NCBI RefSeq assembly: GCF_900104155.1
Contig: NZ_FMYB01000017.1
Location: forward strand, 27,826-91,825
Origin: Butyrivibrio sp. INlla16
GTDB taxonomy: Bacteria; Bacillota; Clostridia; Lachnospirales; Lachnospiraceae
DNA: 64,000 nt
Reading direction: 5' to 3'
The position numbers were made by a program, and so were the translations under genes. Numbering within the stretch: the stretch's first letter is position 1; every line of letters begins with the position of its first letter. Positions 36,349 to 44,706 of the stretch are shown here, piece after piece. Under the pieces are notes generated by a model, which was not told the DNA's origin, searched no databases, and saw nothing but the letters and a program-made list of their open reading frames with translations.

Positions 36349-37704
36349 ATGCAAAAAGCAGCTACAAAAGATTTAACAAACGGATCTCCCATGAAACTTA
36401 TTCTGGGATTTGCCGTGCCCATGCTTATGGGAATGCTTTTTCAGCAGTTCTACAATGTGGTGGATACCATGATTGTAGGTAAGTTCTTGGGAAAATATGC
36501 CCTTGCAGGCGTGGGCAGCACCGGTTCCATCAACTTCATGATCATAGGATTCTGCATGGGAGTATCTGCAGGATTTTCCATACCGATAGCGCAGACCTTC
36601 GGAGCAAGGGATTTTAACGGCCTGAAAAGATATCTGGGAAATGCCATTGTCCTATGCAGCATATTGGCTGTGATAATGACTTTCCTTTCAACCATTTTCT
36701 GTAAAAAGATACTCATTCTCATGAACACGCCGGATGAAGTAATGGAGCACGCCTATGGATATATTGTCGTGATATTCATCGGGATACCGGTTATATATAT
36801 GTACAACCTGCTCTCGGGCGTACTCAGAGCAGTCGGGGATAGCAAGCATCCGGTTATGTTTCTGGTGATTGCATCCTTCATCAACATAGGGCTGGATCTT
36901 CTATTTATAATAGTATTCGGACTTGGCGTTACAGGGGCGGCGCTGGCTACGGTTTTATCCCAGCTTATCTCGGGAATTATGTGCCTTGTTTTTATTGTGA
37001 AAAGTGTGGACATTCTTCATATTACAAAGCGCGACCTTACACTGGAGAGGCACCATGTTTTCAAGCTTTTCAACATGGGAATTCCGATGGGACTGCAGTA
37101 CTCGATCACAGCTATTGGAAGTGTGCTGCTGCAGGTTGCGGTCAACAGTCAGGGAGCTGACATTGTGGCAGCGGTTACCACAGCGGGCAAGGTGGGAATG
37201 TTCTTCTGTTGCCCCTTTGATGCGCTGGGATCCACGATGTCGACCTATGGCGGTCAGAACGTGGGTGCAGGAAAAATTGACAGACTTTCAAAAGGTATGT
37301 GGGCAGCAGGCATTCTCGGCTGTATTTACTCGGTTATCGCCTTCGGAGTTCTGTATTTCTTTGGAAGATACTTTGCAATGCTGTTTATGAGCGCGGGTGA
37401 AAGTGCTGTTCTTGATTACGCACATACATATCTTATCTGGAACAGCCTGTTCTACATACCGCTTGTATTTGTCAATGTTGTCAGATTCCTTATACAGGGC
37501 ATGGGCTTCAGTATGCTGGCTATCCTTGCCGGAGTGTGTGAGATGATTGCAAGAGCAGCGGCATCACTATTTCTTGTACCGGTGATAGGATATACGGGAA
37601 TCTGCCTTGCCAGTCCGCTGGCATGGATTCTTGCTGACGTATTTTTGTTCCCGGCATTTTACTACACTAGGAATATTTTGAGAGGAAAGATTAGTAATGG
37701 ATAA
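36349..37704 (+). CDS. MATE family efflux transporter inside the lar cluster
   Basis: A 451-residue, twelve-helix MATE exporter with FQQFYNVVDTMIVGKFLGKYAL near residue 28, LSGVLRAVGDSKHP near 150, and TYGGQNVGAGKIDRLSKG near 305. It starts 30 bp after larE (GAACGAGGTT ribosome-binding site) and overlaps larB by 8 bp, so the three genes are probably one operon. MATE proteins move cationic drugs or metabolites. A role connected to the nickel-pincer cofactor is suggested only by position. It is distinct from the MATE protein at 23313. Confidence 0.92.
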   Translation: MQKAATKDLTNGSPMKLILGFAVPMLMGMLFQQFYNVVDTMIVGKFLGKYALAGVGSTGSINFMIIGFCMGVSAGFSIPIAQTFGARDFNGLKRYLGNAIVLCSILAVIMTFLSTIFCKKILILMNTPDEVMEHAYGYIVVIFIGIPVIYMYNLLSGVLRAVGDSKHPVMFLVIASFINIGLDLLFIIVFGLGVTGAALATVLSQLISGIMCLVFIVKSVDILHITKRDLTLERHHVFKLFNMGIPMGLQYSITAIGSVLLQVAVNSQGADIVAAVTTAGKVGMFFCCPFDALGSTMSTYGGQNVGAGKIDRLSKGMWAAGILGCIYSVIAFGVLYFFGRYFAMLFMSAGESAVLDYAHTYLIWNSLFYIPLVFVNVVRFLIQGMGFSMLAILAGVCEMIARAAASLFLVPVIGYTGICLASPLAWILADVFLFPAFYYTRNILRGKISNG

Positions 37705-38449
37705 AAAAGAGATGGAAAAACTTCTGCAGCAGGTGGCATCAGGAGAAACTAAAGTTGACGAAGCACTTTTAAAACTTAAAGAAGCTCCCTACGAGGACAT
37801 GGGGTTCGCCAAGCCCGATTTTCACAGGGGCTTAAGACAAGGCGCAGCTGAAGTAATATACGGCGCCGGGAAAACTCCGCAGCAGGTGCTTGATATCACG
37901 AACAAATTAAGAGAGCATGGGCAAAAGACCGTCCTCATAACAAGGATGAAGGAGGAGGCAGCGACTCTTCTTAAGATTAATATAGAAGATTTTGAATACG
38001 ATCCTCTTAGCCATATCGGAATAGTGGGAGAGCTTCCTGAAAAAGACGGAAAGGGAAAGATTGTGGTTGCGACCGGCGGCACAAGCGATATCCCGGTGGC
38101 AGAGGAAGCCGCAAAGACTGCTGAAGTTTACGGAAACGAAGTTGTAAGACTCTACGACGTGGGTGTTGCGGGACTTCATAGACTACTTGGTCACATGGAT
38201 GAAATCATGAGTGCAAGAGTCATCATCGCGATAGCAGGAATGGAAGGCGCCCTCGCAAGCGTCATCGGCGGACTTGCTGACTGCCCTGTGATCGGAGTGC
38301 CAACCAGTGTCGGATACGGAGCTTCCTTTAACGGAGTTTCGGCGCTTCTTTCTATGCTCAATTCCTGCGCCAGCGGAGTCAGCGTAGTCAATATTGATAA
38401 CGGTTTCGGTGCCGGGTATCTGGCATCTATGATAAATCATATCGAGTGA
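37697..38449 (+). CDS. larB: LarB, nickel-pincer cofactor biosynthesis protein
   Basis: A 250-residue AIR-carboxylase-like protein. LarB carboxylates and hydrolyses nicotinic acid adenine dinucleotide, the first step of NPN synthesis. The N-terminal part (ASGETKVDEALLKLKEAPYEDMGF) and AKPDFHRGLRQGAAEVIYGAGKTPQQ are LarB-specific; the C-terminal half has the PurE-like VVATGGTSDIPVAEEAAKTAEVYG and IAGMEGALASVIGGL motifs. It overlaps the MATE gene by 8 bp. LarC, needed for nickel insertion, must lie elsewhere if the pathway is complete. Confidence 0.93.
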   Translation: MDKKEMEKLLQQVASGETKVDEALLKLKEAPYEDMGFAKPDFHRGLRQGAAEVIYGAGKTPQQVLDITNKLREHGQKTVLITRMKEEAATLLKINIEDFEYDPLSHIGIVGELPEKDGKGKIVVATGGTSDIPVAEEAAKTAEVYGNEVVRLYDVGVAGLHRLLGHMDEIMSARVIIAIAGMEGALASVIGGLADCPVIGVPTSVGYGASFNGVSALLSMLNSCASGVSVVNIDNGFGAGYLASMINHIE

Positions 38450-38471
38450 CAAACCCATCTATATAAAAAAG

Positions 38472-38500
38472 AAAAGCCGCCTTGCTTGGCGGCTTTTCAT
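38472..38500. terminator. Bidirectional terminator between larB and the convergent gene
   Basis: A perfect 10-bp stem, AAAAGCCGCC (38472-38481) and GGCGGCTTTT (38488-38497), with a 6-nt loop. The A and T runs suit both the + strand larB transcript and the - strand gene ending at 38544. Confidence 0.93.
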
Positions 38501-38543
38501 ATGTGCACCGATTAGGTGCGCCCTTATCTTATTCAGTTATTTT

Positions 38544-39185
38544 TTATTCGTATACGATAACCTTGCAGGCAGTTACCTTGCCGTATGCGCGAGCATAAAT
38601 AATTGTCTCGCCTACGCTCTTAGCTACAACCTTGCCGTTCTCATAAACTGCAACGGACTCATCTTCAACATCCCAGCTAGCCTTGGTTACTTTGTTGTTG
38701 GGAGCTGTCTTGCAGGAAAGCTCTTTTGAGAAGCCAACCTTAAGTCTGATCTCGGATTCTGTGAGATAGATGCCGGTTATTTTCTTGTCGTCATCATCAT
38801 CGTCGTCATCGTCATCATCATCATCCGATTTACTTGTAACCTTAACTGTGATAACAGACTTCTTTGAACCCTTCTTAACAGTGATCTTAGCTGTGCCGGC
38901 CTTCTTAGCTGTGATAAGTCCGGTTGCACTTACGCTTGCTACCGAACTCTTGCTTGAAGAATACTTAACAGCCTTCTTGCCTAAAGTCTTGCTGCCCTTC
39001 TTTGCAATGATCTGCTTCTTGGTGCCCTTCTTAAGGCTTACTGATTTGTTGCTTCCAAGCTTAACAGTTACGGAAGATGCTGCACTTACATGGTTTACCG
39101 GAACACCGGACAATATGATGACAGCTGCCATTATAAGTGCGAGGGGTGAAAAGACAACCCTTCTGATTTTTGAAACTAATTTCAT
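38544..39185 (-). CDS. Secreted protein with two Big_2-type Ig-like domains
   Basis: A 213-residue secreted protein. A signal peptide (~1-34, ending NHVSAAS) precedes an Ig-like group 2 domain (VKLGSNKSVSLKKGTKKQIIAK; YSSSKSSVASVSATGLITAKKAGTAKIT), an uninterrupted run of 13 Asp (38787-38825) after SKSD, and a second Big_2-like domain (DVEDESVAVYENGKVVAKSVGETIIYA). The poly-Asp linker is coded by mixed GAT/GAC triplets and may vary in length by slippage. The start has GGAAAGGAGAG upstream. No anchor is seen, so it is probably released or retained by charge. Role unknown. Confidence 0.87.
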   Translation of the reverse strand: MKLVSKIRRVVFSPLALIMAAVIILSGVPVNHVSAASSVTVKLGSNKSVSLKKGTKKQIIAKKGSKTLGKKAVKYSSSKSSVASVSATGLITAKKAGTAKITVKKGSKKSVITVKVTSKSDDDDDDDDDDDDDKKITGIYLTESEIRLKVGFSKELSCKTAPNNKVTKASWDVEDESVAVYENGKVVAKSVGETIIYARAYGKVTACKVIVYE

Positions 39186-39416
39186 ACTAATCTCTCCTTT
39201 CCTTTGGAAAATTGTTGCCTCTATATTGTATCACAAATTCGAATATTAATTATCAAAACAAATATTTTTAAATAAAAATTCAAACTTCAGACTCTTTTTA
39301 TAAACTTTTAAGAAGCCATTAACATTCGCATAAATGTGGCTTTATTTTTGTGTTTTACAATAGGTTTAGGTCTAAAGGACAGACTAATACTAAGGAAAGT
39401 CAAAAAGGAGTCTGGT

Positions 39417-39926
39417 ATGAGGAGAATTTTAAGTGGATTACTTGTCCTTACGGCGGTGCTTACTCTTACAGCCTGCGGGGGGATGAACAAGAAAAATATG
39501 GATGTCGGAATAACGCTGGATCCCGATCCTGAGATCGGTGAGGATGCTGAGGTGCTATTTTCCTTCAAAAAAGTCGGAAACACCTGGAAAGATCAGAATG
39601 TTCCGGAGACTACCTTAGCAGAAGGAGATTTAACCACATTCATTGGCGATGAGGACACACCTCTGGCAGGTATCCCGGATGCCATCTCACCCGATCGAGC
39701 CGAAGAAATAATGGAGGTCATCAGAAAGGACCTTGCGGACGATGGCACAATCACCGTAAGCGGTGAGACGTTTATAATCGAAGATCCTGACAGCTATGAG
39801 AACATGTGGGAGTTCCTTGATTACCTCTCAGAGAAATACGACGAGGAGGATGAACTTACGGTAGGAGATGAGACAGTAACTCTAAACGAACTCCGCATTA
39901 TCATTGATATGATGCAGGGACTGTAA
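39417..39926 (+). CDS. Small lipoprotein of unknown function
   Basis: A 169-residue lipoprotein with the lipobox LTLTAC (Cys near residue 20) and an acidic mature part. It starts at ATG 39417 behind AAAAAGGAG; longer in-frame starts have no ribosome-binding site. The C-terminal half (GDEDTPLAGIPDAISPDRAEEIMEVIRKDL; ETVTLNELRIIIDMMQGL) looks mostly helical. No family is recognised. It is flanked by a terminator downstream and stands divergent from the Ig-like gene. Confidence 0.8.
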   Translation: MRRILSGLLVLTAVLTLTACGGMNKKNMDVGITLDPDPEIGEDAEVLFSFKKVGNTWKDQNVPETTLAEGDLTTFIGDEDTPLAGIPDAISPDRAEEIMEVIRKDLADDGTITVSGETFIIEDPDSYENMWEFLDYLSEKYDEEDELTVGDETVTLNELRIIIDMMQGL

Positions 39927-39949
39927 AGAAATGAAAATATGCGTTTATA

Positions 39950-39987
39950 GATGGTCATGTTTGCCTTAAATGTGACCATCTTTTTTT
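39950..39987 (+). terminator. Rho-independent terminator
   Basis: GATGGTCA (39950-39957) pairs with TGACCATC (39973-39980), followed by seven T. Confidence 0.87.
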
Positions 39988-40168
39988 ATTGTAAACAATG
40001 TAATAGTTATATAAATATTATAATTATAAATTATTGTAATGTGCTCTTATTATATGATTATGATTGGCGAGTTGAAAAACTATGTCATTACTGAACTTTT
40101 CATATAAACGTAATTATAAACATTTTATAAACTTCATAAAATGTCAAAAAAATGCATGGTTGAGCGAA

Positions 40169-40196
40169 TTGACTAAATAATTCAAGATGTTAGAAT
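40169..40196 (+). promoter_or_regulatory. Promoter of the surface-protein pair
   Basis: TTGACT (40169-40174) and TAGAAT (40191-40196) are 16 bp apart. The leader to the start at 40266 holds the small hairpin CGGTT...AACCG (~40216). The rest of the gap 39988-40165 is over 75 percent A/T with no gene seen. Confidence 0.6.
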
Positions 40197-40265
40197 GGAA
40201 AATGTCACGAAACCTCGGTTACGAAAAACCGTAAACAAAATTTTTTATGAGTGGAGGTAATTTAT

Positions 40266-41798
40266 ATGATGAAACTCTCTAGAATTGGTGCGGCTGCACT
40301 CGCGGTTGCACTGTCCTTTACATTGCTGACTCCGGTTGGTGTTAAGGCAGAACAGTGGCATGATTATAATAAGGGAGCTGGAACAGTAATTGATAAGTAT
40401 GAAAAGACAATAACTGTAACAGGAACTGATAATGGCGATGGTACTGCAGGCGGTTGGAATGCTAATAAGGCTGAGCTTGCAGCATGGAATAATGCTGTTG
40501 CCCAGGGTATTGCTGTTGCTGGTACAGAAACAAGTTGGAACAAACGTATTGACGTAATTGATACGAGTGTTACACCGGCAAAAACGATACATAACTATTT
40601 TAAGTATGCAAGTGGAGGATACACTTCTACTTCTACAAATGATCCGGCCGCTGATAATAAATCAACTACATGCATCCTAAAGTTTACCTACACTGAGTAT
40701 AAGAATACTATTACAGGTGAGATGGCTTATAACGAAGATGATCTTTCTGGAGGCAATCGTCTTACTGAAACACCTAATTATATTGATTCAAAAATTACCG
40801 TACATACCGGTGATTTTGATGATATAGGTATTTTACTGGATGGAGGTAATGTAGAAATTCGAAATATTAAGTCCAGTAATAAGAAGGTGGTTCAAGCCAG
40901 ACTTGGAGATACATGGGTAAATAAAACAACAAAGATTAAGGATATTAATAAAGATGATAAGGGCTTTTACTATGTAGCAAATAATGGATCCGGCGAGAAT
41001 ATTTATGTTCCCAGCGCAGATACAAAGGTTAATGCATCCAGTGCAATAATCTCGATAAGAGTATTTGGAAAAAAGGTTGGAAAGGCTGTTATAAGCTTTG
41101 ACATTTATGATGTAAATGGGACTAAGACCGGTTCTGCTAAAGTTACTGTAGTATCAACCAAGGATAAAGCAATCGAGAGTATTACTTTTGCAGGAAAGAG
41201 CCTTGAGCAGGGTGATACTATAGGTAAAACGGACAATAAGTACATTTATAAGGGTAAGGATATAAATACATTTTATGAGTATACAACAAAGAAAGCCGGA
41301 AAGCTTAAGGTTAAAACTGGAAAAAATTATAATCTTGTAAGAATTCAGGTAGGTGTTCTTGAAAAGTATAAATGGGATAGCAGTATGGATCCTCATTATG
41401 GAGAAGATAATTATTCTACAGCTGATGCTACTTATTCAAAAACTAAAGCCATCGAAACCACAGGGGCTCATCCGGTAGATTTAAATGGCGACGGCGATTA
41501 TGATGATACAATTGACGGTATGCGAGAAAGCGCTGTCATGTTTAGGTATAAGACAGTAAAAAATAATAAGAAGATTACATTAGGTAAGCTTCCTGATTAT
41601 ACGAATCAAACAGATATTGATTCTGAGACCTACAATAACGCAAACGCTAATCAGAATAAGTCAGAGAGCTCAATAATTAATTCACAAAATGCTGCGAATC
41701 GTGCTCCTACAAGAATAAAGGTCACTGTATATAACAAGATAGATAAAAAATACGAAGATTATGAATATGAGATCTATAAGAGAATTAAGAAGTATTAA
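40266..41798 (+). CDS. Secreted protein of unknown function
   Basis: A 510-residue exported protein. The signal peptide (MMKLSRIGAAALAVALSFTL, cleavage near VKAEQ at ~28-30) is clear. GGAGG 8 nt upstream supports ATG 40266, with ATG 40269 an alternative. The mature part has many short beta-strand blocks, an Ig-like segment (SSAIISIRVFGKKVGKAVISFDIYD, ~260-300), and a calcium-loop-like DLNGDGDYDDTIDG near residue 410. Codons favour A/T at third positions much more than the metabolic genes around it, which suggests a recently acquired or fast-evolving surface gene. It is probably co-transcribed with the leucine-rich-repeat protein 35 bp downstream. Confidence 0.78.
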   Translation: MMKLSRIGAAALAVALSFTLLTPVGVKAEQWHDYNKGAGTVIDKYEKTITVTGTDNGDGTAGGWNANKAELAAWNNAVAQGIAVAGTETSWNKRIDVIDTSVTPAKTIHNYFKYASGGYTSTSTNDPAADNKSTTCILKFTYTEYKNTITGEMAYNEDDLSGGNRLTETPNYIDSKITVHTGDFDDIGILLDGGNVEIRNIKSSNKKVVQARLGDTWVNKTTKIKDINKDDKGFYYVANNGSGENIYVPSADTKVNASSAIISIRVFGKKVGKAVISFDIYDVNGTKTGSAKVTVVSTKDKAIESITFAGKSLEQGDTIGKTDNKYIYKGKDINTFYEYTTKKAGKLKVKTGKNYNLVRIQVGVLEKYKWDSSMDPHYGEDNYSTADATYSKTKAIETTGAHPVDLNGDGDYDDTIDGMRESAVMFRYKTVKNNKKITLGKLPDYTNQTDIDSETYNNANANQNKSESSIINSQNAANRAPTRIKVTVYNKIDKKYEDYEYEIYKRIKKY

Positions 41799-41833
41799 GT
41801 AATATTATGAGCGTCTATAATGGAGGTTAATAT

Positions 41834-43189
41834 ATGAATAAAAAAATTATAGCACTGGGCATGGCAGGTGCAATGGCCATAGCAGCAGTTTTCACTACTG
41901 CGGTTCCCGTATCCGCGCAGGTTATAACAACAGTTAGCTATGATGGCCTAGGATATTTGGATTTTGAACACCTTGTAGGTGAGAGTGATCCTTATCATGC
42001 GGGTGATACTTCAGAGACTATTGGGATTGGTGAGTCGAGAACAGCTATTGTATATGGCACAGTTGAAACAACCACTCGAGATACAATTAATACAGATACA
42101 AAATATATAAATAGTGATTTAGATGTTATGTCAACTAATGGTATTACAACTACAGTTAAACATCTTTCATTAGCTGATTGTAAAGATTGGACATCTAGTA
42201 ATCCGGCTGTTGCTACGGTAGCAAATGGTGTTGTTACTGGTGTTTCATCAAGTAATGATAATTATGTAACAATTTCAGCTAAATTTGATTGGACAGATCA
42301 GAACGGAACTGTTAATACTGAGACTATACGTGGTTATGTGAAAGTTGCGAAGACACCGGTTAATGATTATCTGATTCCGGAAGATATTGATCTTGCTGTT
42401 GGCGAGACTTATACAATTGCGCCTCCTCCTGCTACAAGAAAAGGTACACCGCTAGACCAGACATACGTACAATTTGATAATGCTAATTTTGATGTTGATT
42501 TTGGAACTGATGCAAAGTGGGATGATGCAGGAAATGTTTATTCAGGGTCACGAGCATCCTTTGATAAAACATCAAAAACATTTACTGCTAAAGCACCCGG
42601 ACAAGTAGATGTTTGGGCTAGGTTTAAGACGGCTACAGATGGTACCATGATGTGGAATGTATATCACTTCTGCATTAGTGATGCTATAGGAACGGTAGTA
42701 ACCGACGATTACGGCGAAGCACAATACAAGATTCTGAACGCTCATGAAGTTGCCTATGCAGGAATGGTTAAGGCTACAAATAAGCCTGTTATCCCTAGCG
42801 CAGTAAAGATCAATAATGTAGAATACGACGTTGTTGAGATCGCTGACGGAGCTTTCAAGGGCACATCAATCGTATCCGTAACTATGCCTAAGCAGACCAA
42901 GAAGATTGGCGCTTCTGCATTTGAGAACTGCAAGAAGCTCACAAGCCTTGATATCTCCGAAACAGATGTTGAGCAGATTGGTGCTGCTGCATTCGCAGGC
43001 TGCGTAAAGTGCAAGGAACTCACAGTAAACGGTGATAAGGTTAAGACCTATGGCGCAGGCGCATTCAAGAAGTTTAAGAAAAAGAATGTCATAAACGTTG
43101 AAGCATCTTCCAGTAAGGTATTTAAGAGTGCTTCCAAGAAGATTAAGAAGGCTGGCGGAAAGAAAGCTAAGATCGTTGAGCAGGACTAA
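41834..43189 (+). CDS. Secreted BspA-type leucine-rich-repeat protein
   Basis: A 451-residue exported protein. The signal peptide ends near VPVSAQ (~29). Residues ~30-280 are Ig-like (WTSSNPAVATVANGVVTGVSS is a Big_2 hallmark). Residues ~285-450 carry BspA-type LRR_5 repeats (IADGAFKGTSIVSVTMPKQ; IGASAFENCKKLTSLDISE; IGAAAFAGCVKCKELTVNG) and a Lys-rich tail (SKKIKKAGGKKAKIVEQD). Such repeats often mediate adhesion. Codon use changes within the gene: A/T-ending codons dominate before ~42690, C/G-ending codons after it. This hints at a chimera of a new N-terminus and a conserved repeat tail. The ribosome-binding site is TGGAGG. Confidence 0.87.
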   Translation: MNKKIIALGMAGAMAIAAVFTTAVPVSAQVITTVSYDGLGYLDFEHLVGESDPYHAGDTSETIGIGESRTAIVYGTVETTTRDTINTDTKYINSDLDVMSTNGITTTVKHLSLADCKDWTSSNPAVATVANGVVTGVSSSNDNYVTISAKFDWTDQNGTVNTETIRGYVKVAKTPVNDYLIPEDIDLAVGETYTIAPPPATRKGTPLDQTYVQFDNANFDVDFGTDAKWDDAGNVYSGSRASFDKTSKTFTAKAPGQVDVWARFKTATDGTMMWNVYHFCISDAIGTVVTDDYGEAQYKILNAHEVAYAGMVKATNKPVIPSAVKINNVEYDVVEIADGAFKGTSIVSVTMPKQTKKIGASAFENCKKLTSLDISETDVEQIGAAAFAGCVKCKELTVNGDKVKTYGAGAFKKFKKKNVINVEASSSKVFKSASKKIKKAGGKKAKIVEQD

Positions 43190-43236
43190 TATTTGATTTA
43201 AGTATTGTGACATTCAAGAGAGTTTAATTTAATACG

Positions 43237-43270
43237 GCTCCGGAGGGATTTCCCCTCCGGGGTCTTTTTG
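43237..43270. terminator. Terminator between convergent genes
   Basis: CCGGAGGG (43240-43247) pairs with CCCTCCGG (43253-43260), extended by GCT/GGT pairs, then CTTTTTG. The - strand XRE gene ends just beyond it at 43274. Confidence 0.9.
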
Positions 43271-43273
43271 TTA

Positions 43274-43588
43274 CTATCTATTACATATCTTAAGTATTTC
43301 CAAAAGCTTCTTTTTAGATTCAAGATCCATCTTAGATATCAGCTGCATCAACTCGGTATCAATAGCTGATGCCTGATACTCAGGCTCAAGCTGACCCACC
43401 AGCGAATCCAGCGTTACACCCATGAACTGTGCATAATACATCAGAATCCTGAGAGACATGGCAGTTCTGCCATTTTCAACGTTGCTGATATAACCGGGAG
43501 TTACCTGCAAGTTTTCTGCTACCTGATGCTGGGTTAAGCCCATTTGGGTCCTTAACATTTTGATTTTCTCACCGTAATTTGCATTCAT
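43274..43588 (-). CDS. XRE-family transcriptional regulator
   Basis: A 104-residue DNA-binding protein. The Cro/CI-type helix-turn-helix spans residues 5-62 (KIKMLRTQMGLTQHQVAENLQVTPGYISNVENGRTAMS), followed by LRILMYYAQFMGVTLDSLVG and a helical tail. GGAGG 9 nt upstream supports the ATG. It is transcribed away from the nuclease gene at 43725; the 136-bp divergent region contains four operator-like CAATA sites, so it probably represses itself and the nuclease gene, in the style of a toxin-antitoxin or defence module. Confidence 0.9.
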   Translation of the reverse strand: MNANYGEKIKMLRTQMGLTQHQVAENLQVTPGYISNVENGRTAMSLRILMYYAQFMGVTLDSLVGQLEPEYQASAIDTELMQLISKMDLESKKKLLEILKICNR

Positions 43589-43628
43589 AATTACATGCCT
43601 CCATATTCTGATAGTATATAATATATAT

Positions 43629-43708
43629 CAATAGTATTGACAAGCTTAGTATATCAATATAATATACATGATATACCAATAGAATACACAGGACAAGCAA
43701 TACTATTT
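43629..43708. promoter_or_regulatory. Divergent promoter with four operator-like repeats
   Basis: CAATAGTATTG (43629, palindromic), CAATATAATAT (43655), CAATAGAATAC (43677) and CAATACTATTT (43698) lie 26, 22 and 21 bp apart, roughly two helical turns. They overlap a + strand promoter, TTGACA (43637-43642) and TAATAT (43660-43665) with 17-bp spacing. This fits repression of the nuclease gene by the XRE protein. Confidence 0.6.
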
Positions 43709-43724
43709 AGGTCAGGGAGGACAT

Positions 43725-44660
43725 ATGACACAAGTGGGAGATTTATTACAGGATCATATTACGTTCGAGGAAGCGCAGAGCATAGTTCAGGGGATGAATG
43801 TTCTGTCGGACTTCTTTTTTAATTATTTGATGGAAGATGAGGAGCGGGCCAAGGAAGTTGCAAGTATCATCATCAGCAAGGTTATGGGATTTAAGGTGGT
43901 GGTCGATGATGTAACACCGCAGAAGACTTTTATGGGGATAGATAAGGGGAATCATGGTATAAGGCTGGATGCTCTCGTTAAGGCTAAAAATGCGGAAGGA
44001 GAGAATGCTCCAAAAGCATCTTCCGTTGCCTATGACCTGGAGATGGAAAATCGCAAAGCTGACAGGAAATCACTGCCTAAGAGGCATAGATTCTATTCTG
44101 CTCTTACTGATGCAAAGATTTTTAATGAGGGTAAGGACTACGATGAACTGTCGGACTATGTGTCGATTACCTTTTTATCCTTTGATCCGTTCGGCGCAGG
44201 AGATATGTACTATGAAGTAAGAACGACTTTGGTATCACATCCGGATATCGACTACGACGATGGAAGGATAAATTACTTCTTCTACGGAGGCGGGAAAAAC
44301 AACATTCCCGGAGATAAACTGCATAGCAAATCTGTCTCAGAGTTGGTAAAATATATTGTAGAAGGTGAGATCGATTCAGAGCCCGATAACGACCTTATAC
44401 GGCTCGATGAGATTGTTAGTTCCGTTAAGAAGAAATCGGAGGTAACCAGAGCATATATGAAGGAATGGGATAGACAGAGGATTCATGATAAAGAGCTTAC
44501 AGAGAAGGTGAAAAAAGAAACAGCTATTAACATTATCCAAGATGATCATAGTAAAGGAATGACCGATGATGAGATAGTTGCTTATATTTCGCGTATTTTC
44601 GGCTTTTCCGAAGAAGAGATTGCAGATTTACTTAAGGAAGCACTTTCATATTCAAAATAA
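43725..44660 (+). CDS. Rpn-family PD-(D/E)XK nuclease (recombination-promoting nuclease / putative transposase)
   Basis: A 311-residue protein of the PDDEXK_2/Rpn family. The nuclease core spans ~20-215: GIRLDALVKAK supplies the first Asp, YDLEMENRK the second acidic pair, and RHRFYSALTDAKIFNEGKDY and VSITFLSFDPF are family blocks. The C-terminal 67 residues (from the internal ATG at 44457) form a helical tail with a repeated acidic Leu pattern (SKGMTDDEIVAYISRIFGFSEEEI). GGAGG at 44438-44442 lies inside the gene, 14 nt before that ATG, so a short product may be made. In E. coli, Rpn genes make such a C-terminal product that blocks the nuclease. The start at 43725 has AGGGAGGACAT. Confidence 0.87.
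   Translation: MTQVGDLLQDHITFEEAQSIVQGMNVLSDFFFNYLMEDEERAKEVASIIISKVMGFKVVVDDVTPQKTFMGIDKGNHGIRLDALVKAKNAEGENAPKASSVAYDLEMENRKADRKSLPKRHRFYSALTDAKIFNEGKDYDELSDYVSITFLSFDPFGAGDMYYEVRTTLVSHPDIDYDDGRINYFFYGGGKNNIPGDKLHSKSVSELVKYIVEGEIDSEPDNDLIRLDEIVSSVKKKSEVTRAYMKEWDRQRIHDKELTEKVKKETAINIIQDDHSKGMTDDEIVAYISRIFGFSEEEIADLLKEALSYSK
44438..44660 (+). other. Putative internal small-protein unit within the Rpn gene
   Basis: GGAGG at 44438-44442 precedes an in-frame ATG at 44457 that would give a 67-residue C-terminal protein. The spacing of 14 nt is long. Support comes from the second copy at 44688, whose identity with this copy begins exactly at the GGAGG. Confidence 0.4.
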
Positions 44661-44706
44661 TACATGTCTGATTAATTTGCTCACATGGGAGGTAACCAGA
44701 GCATAT

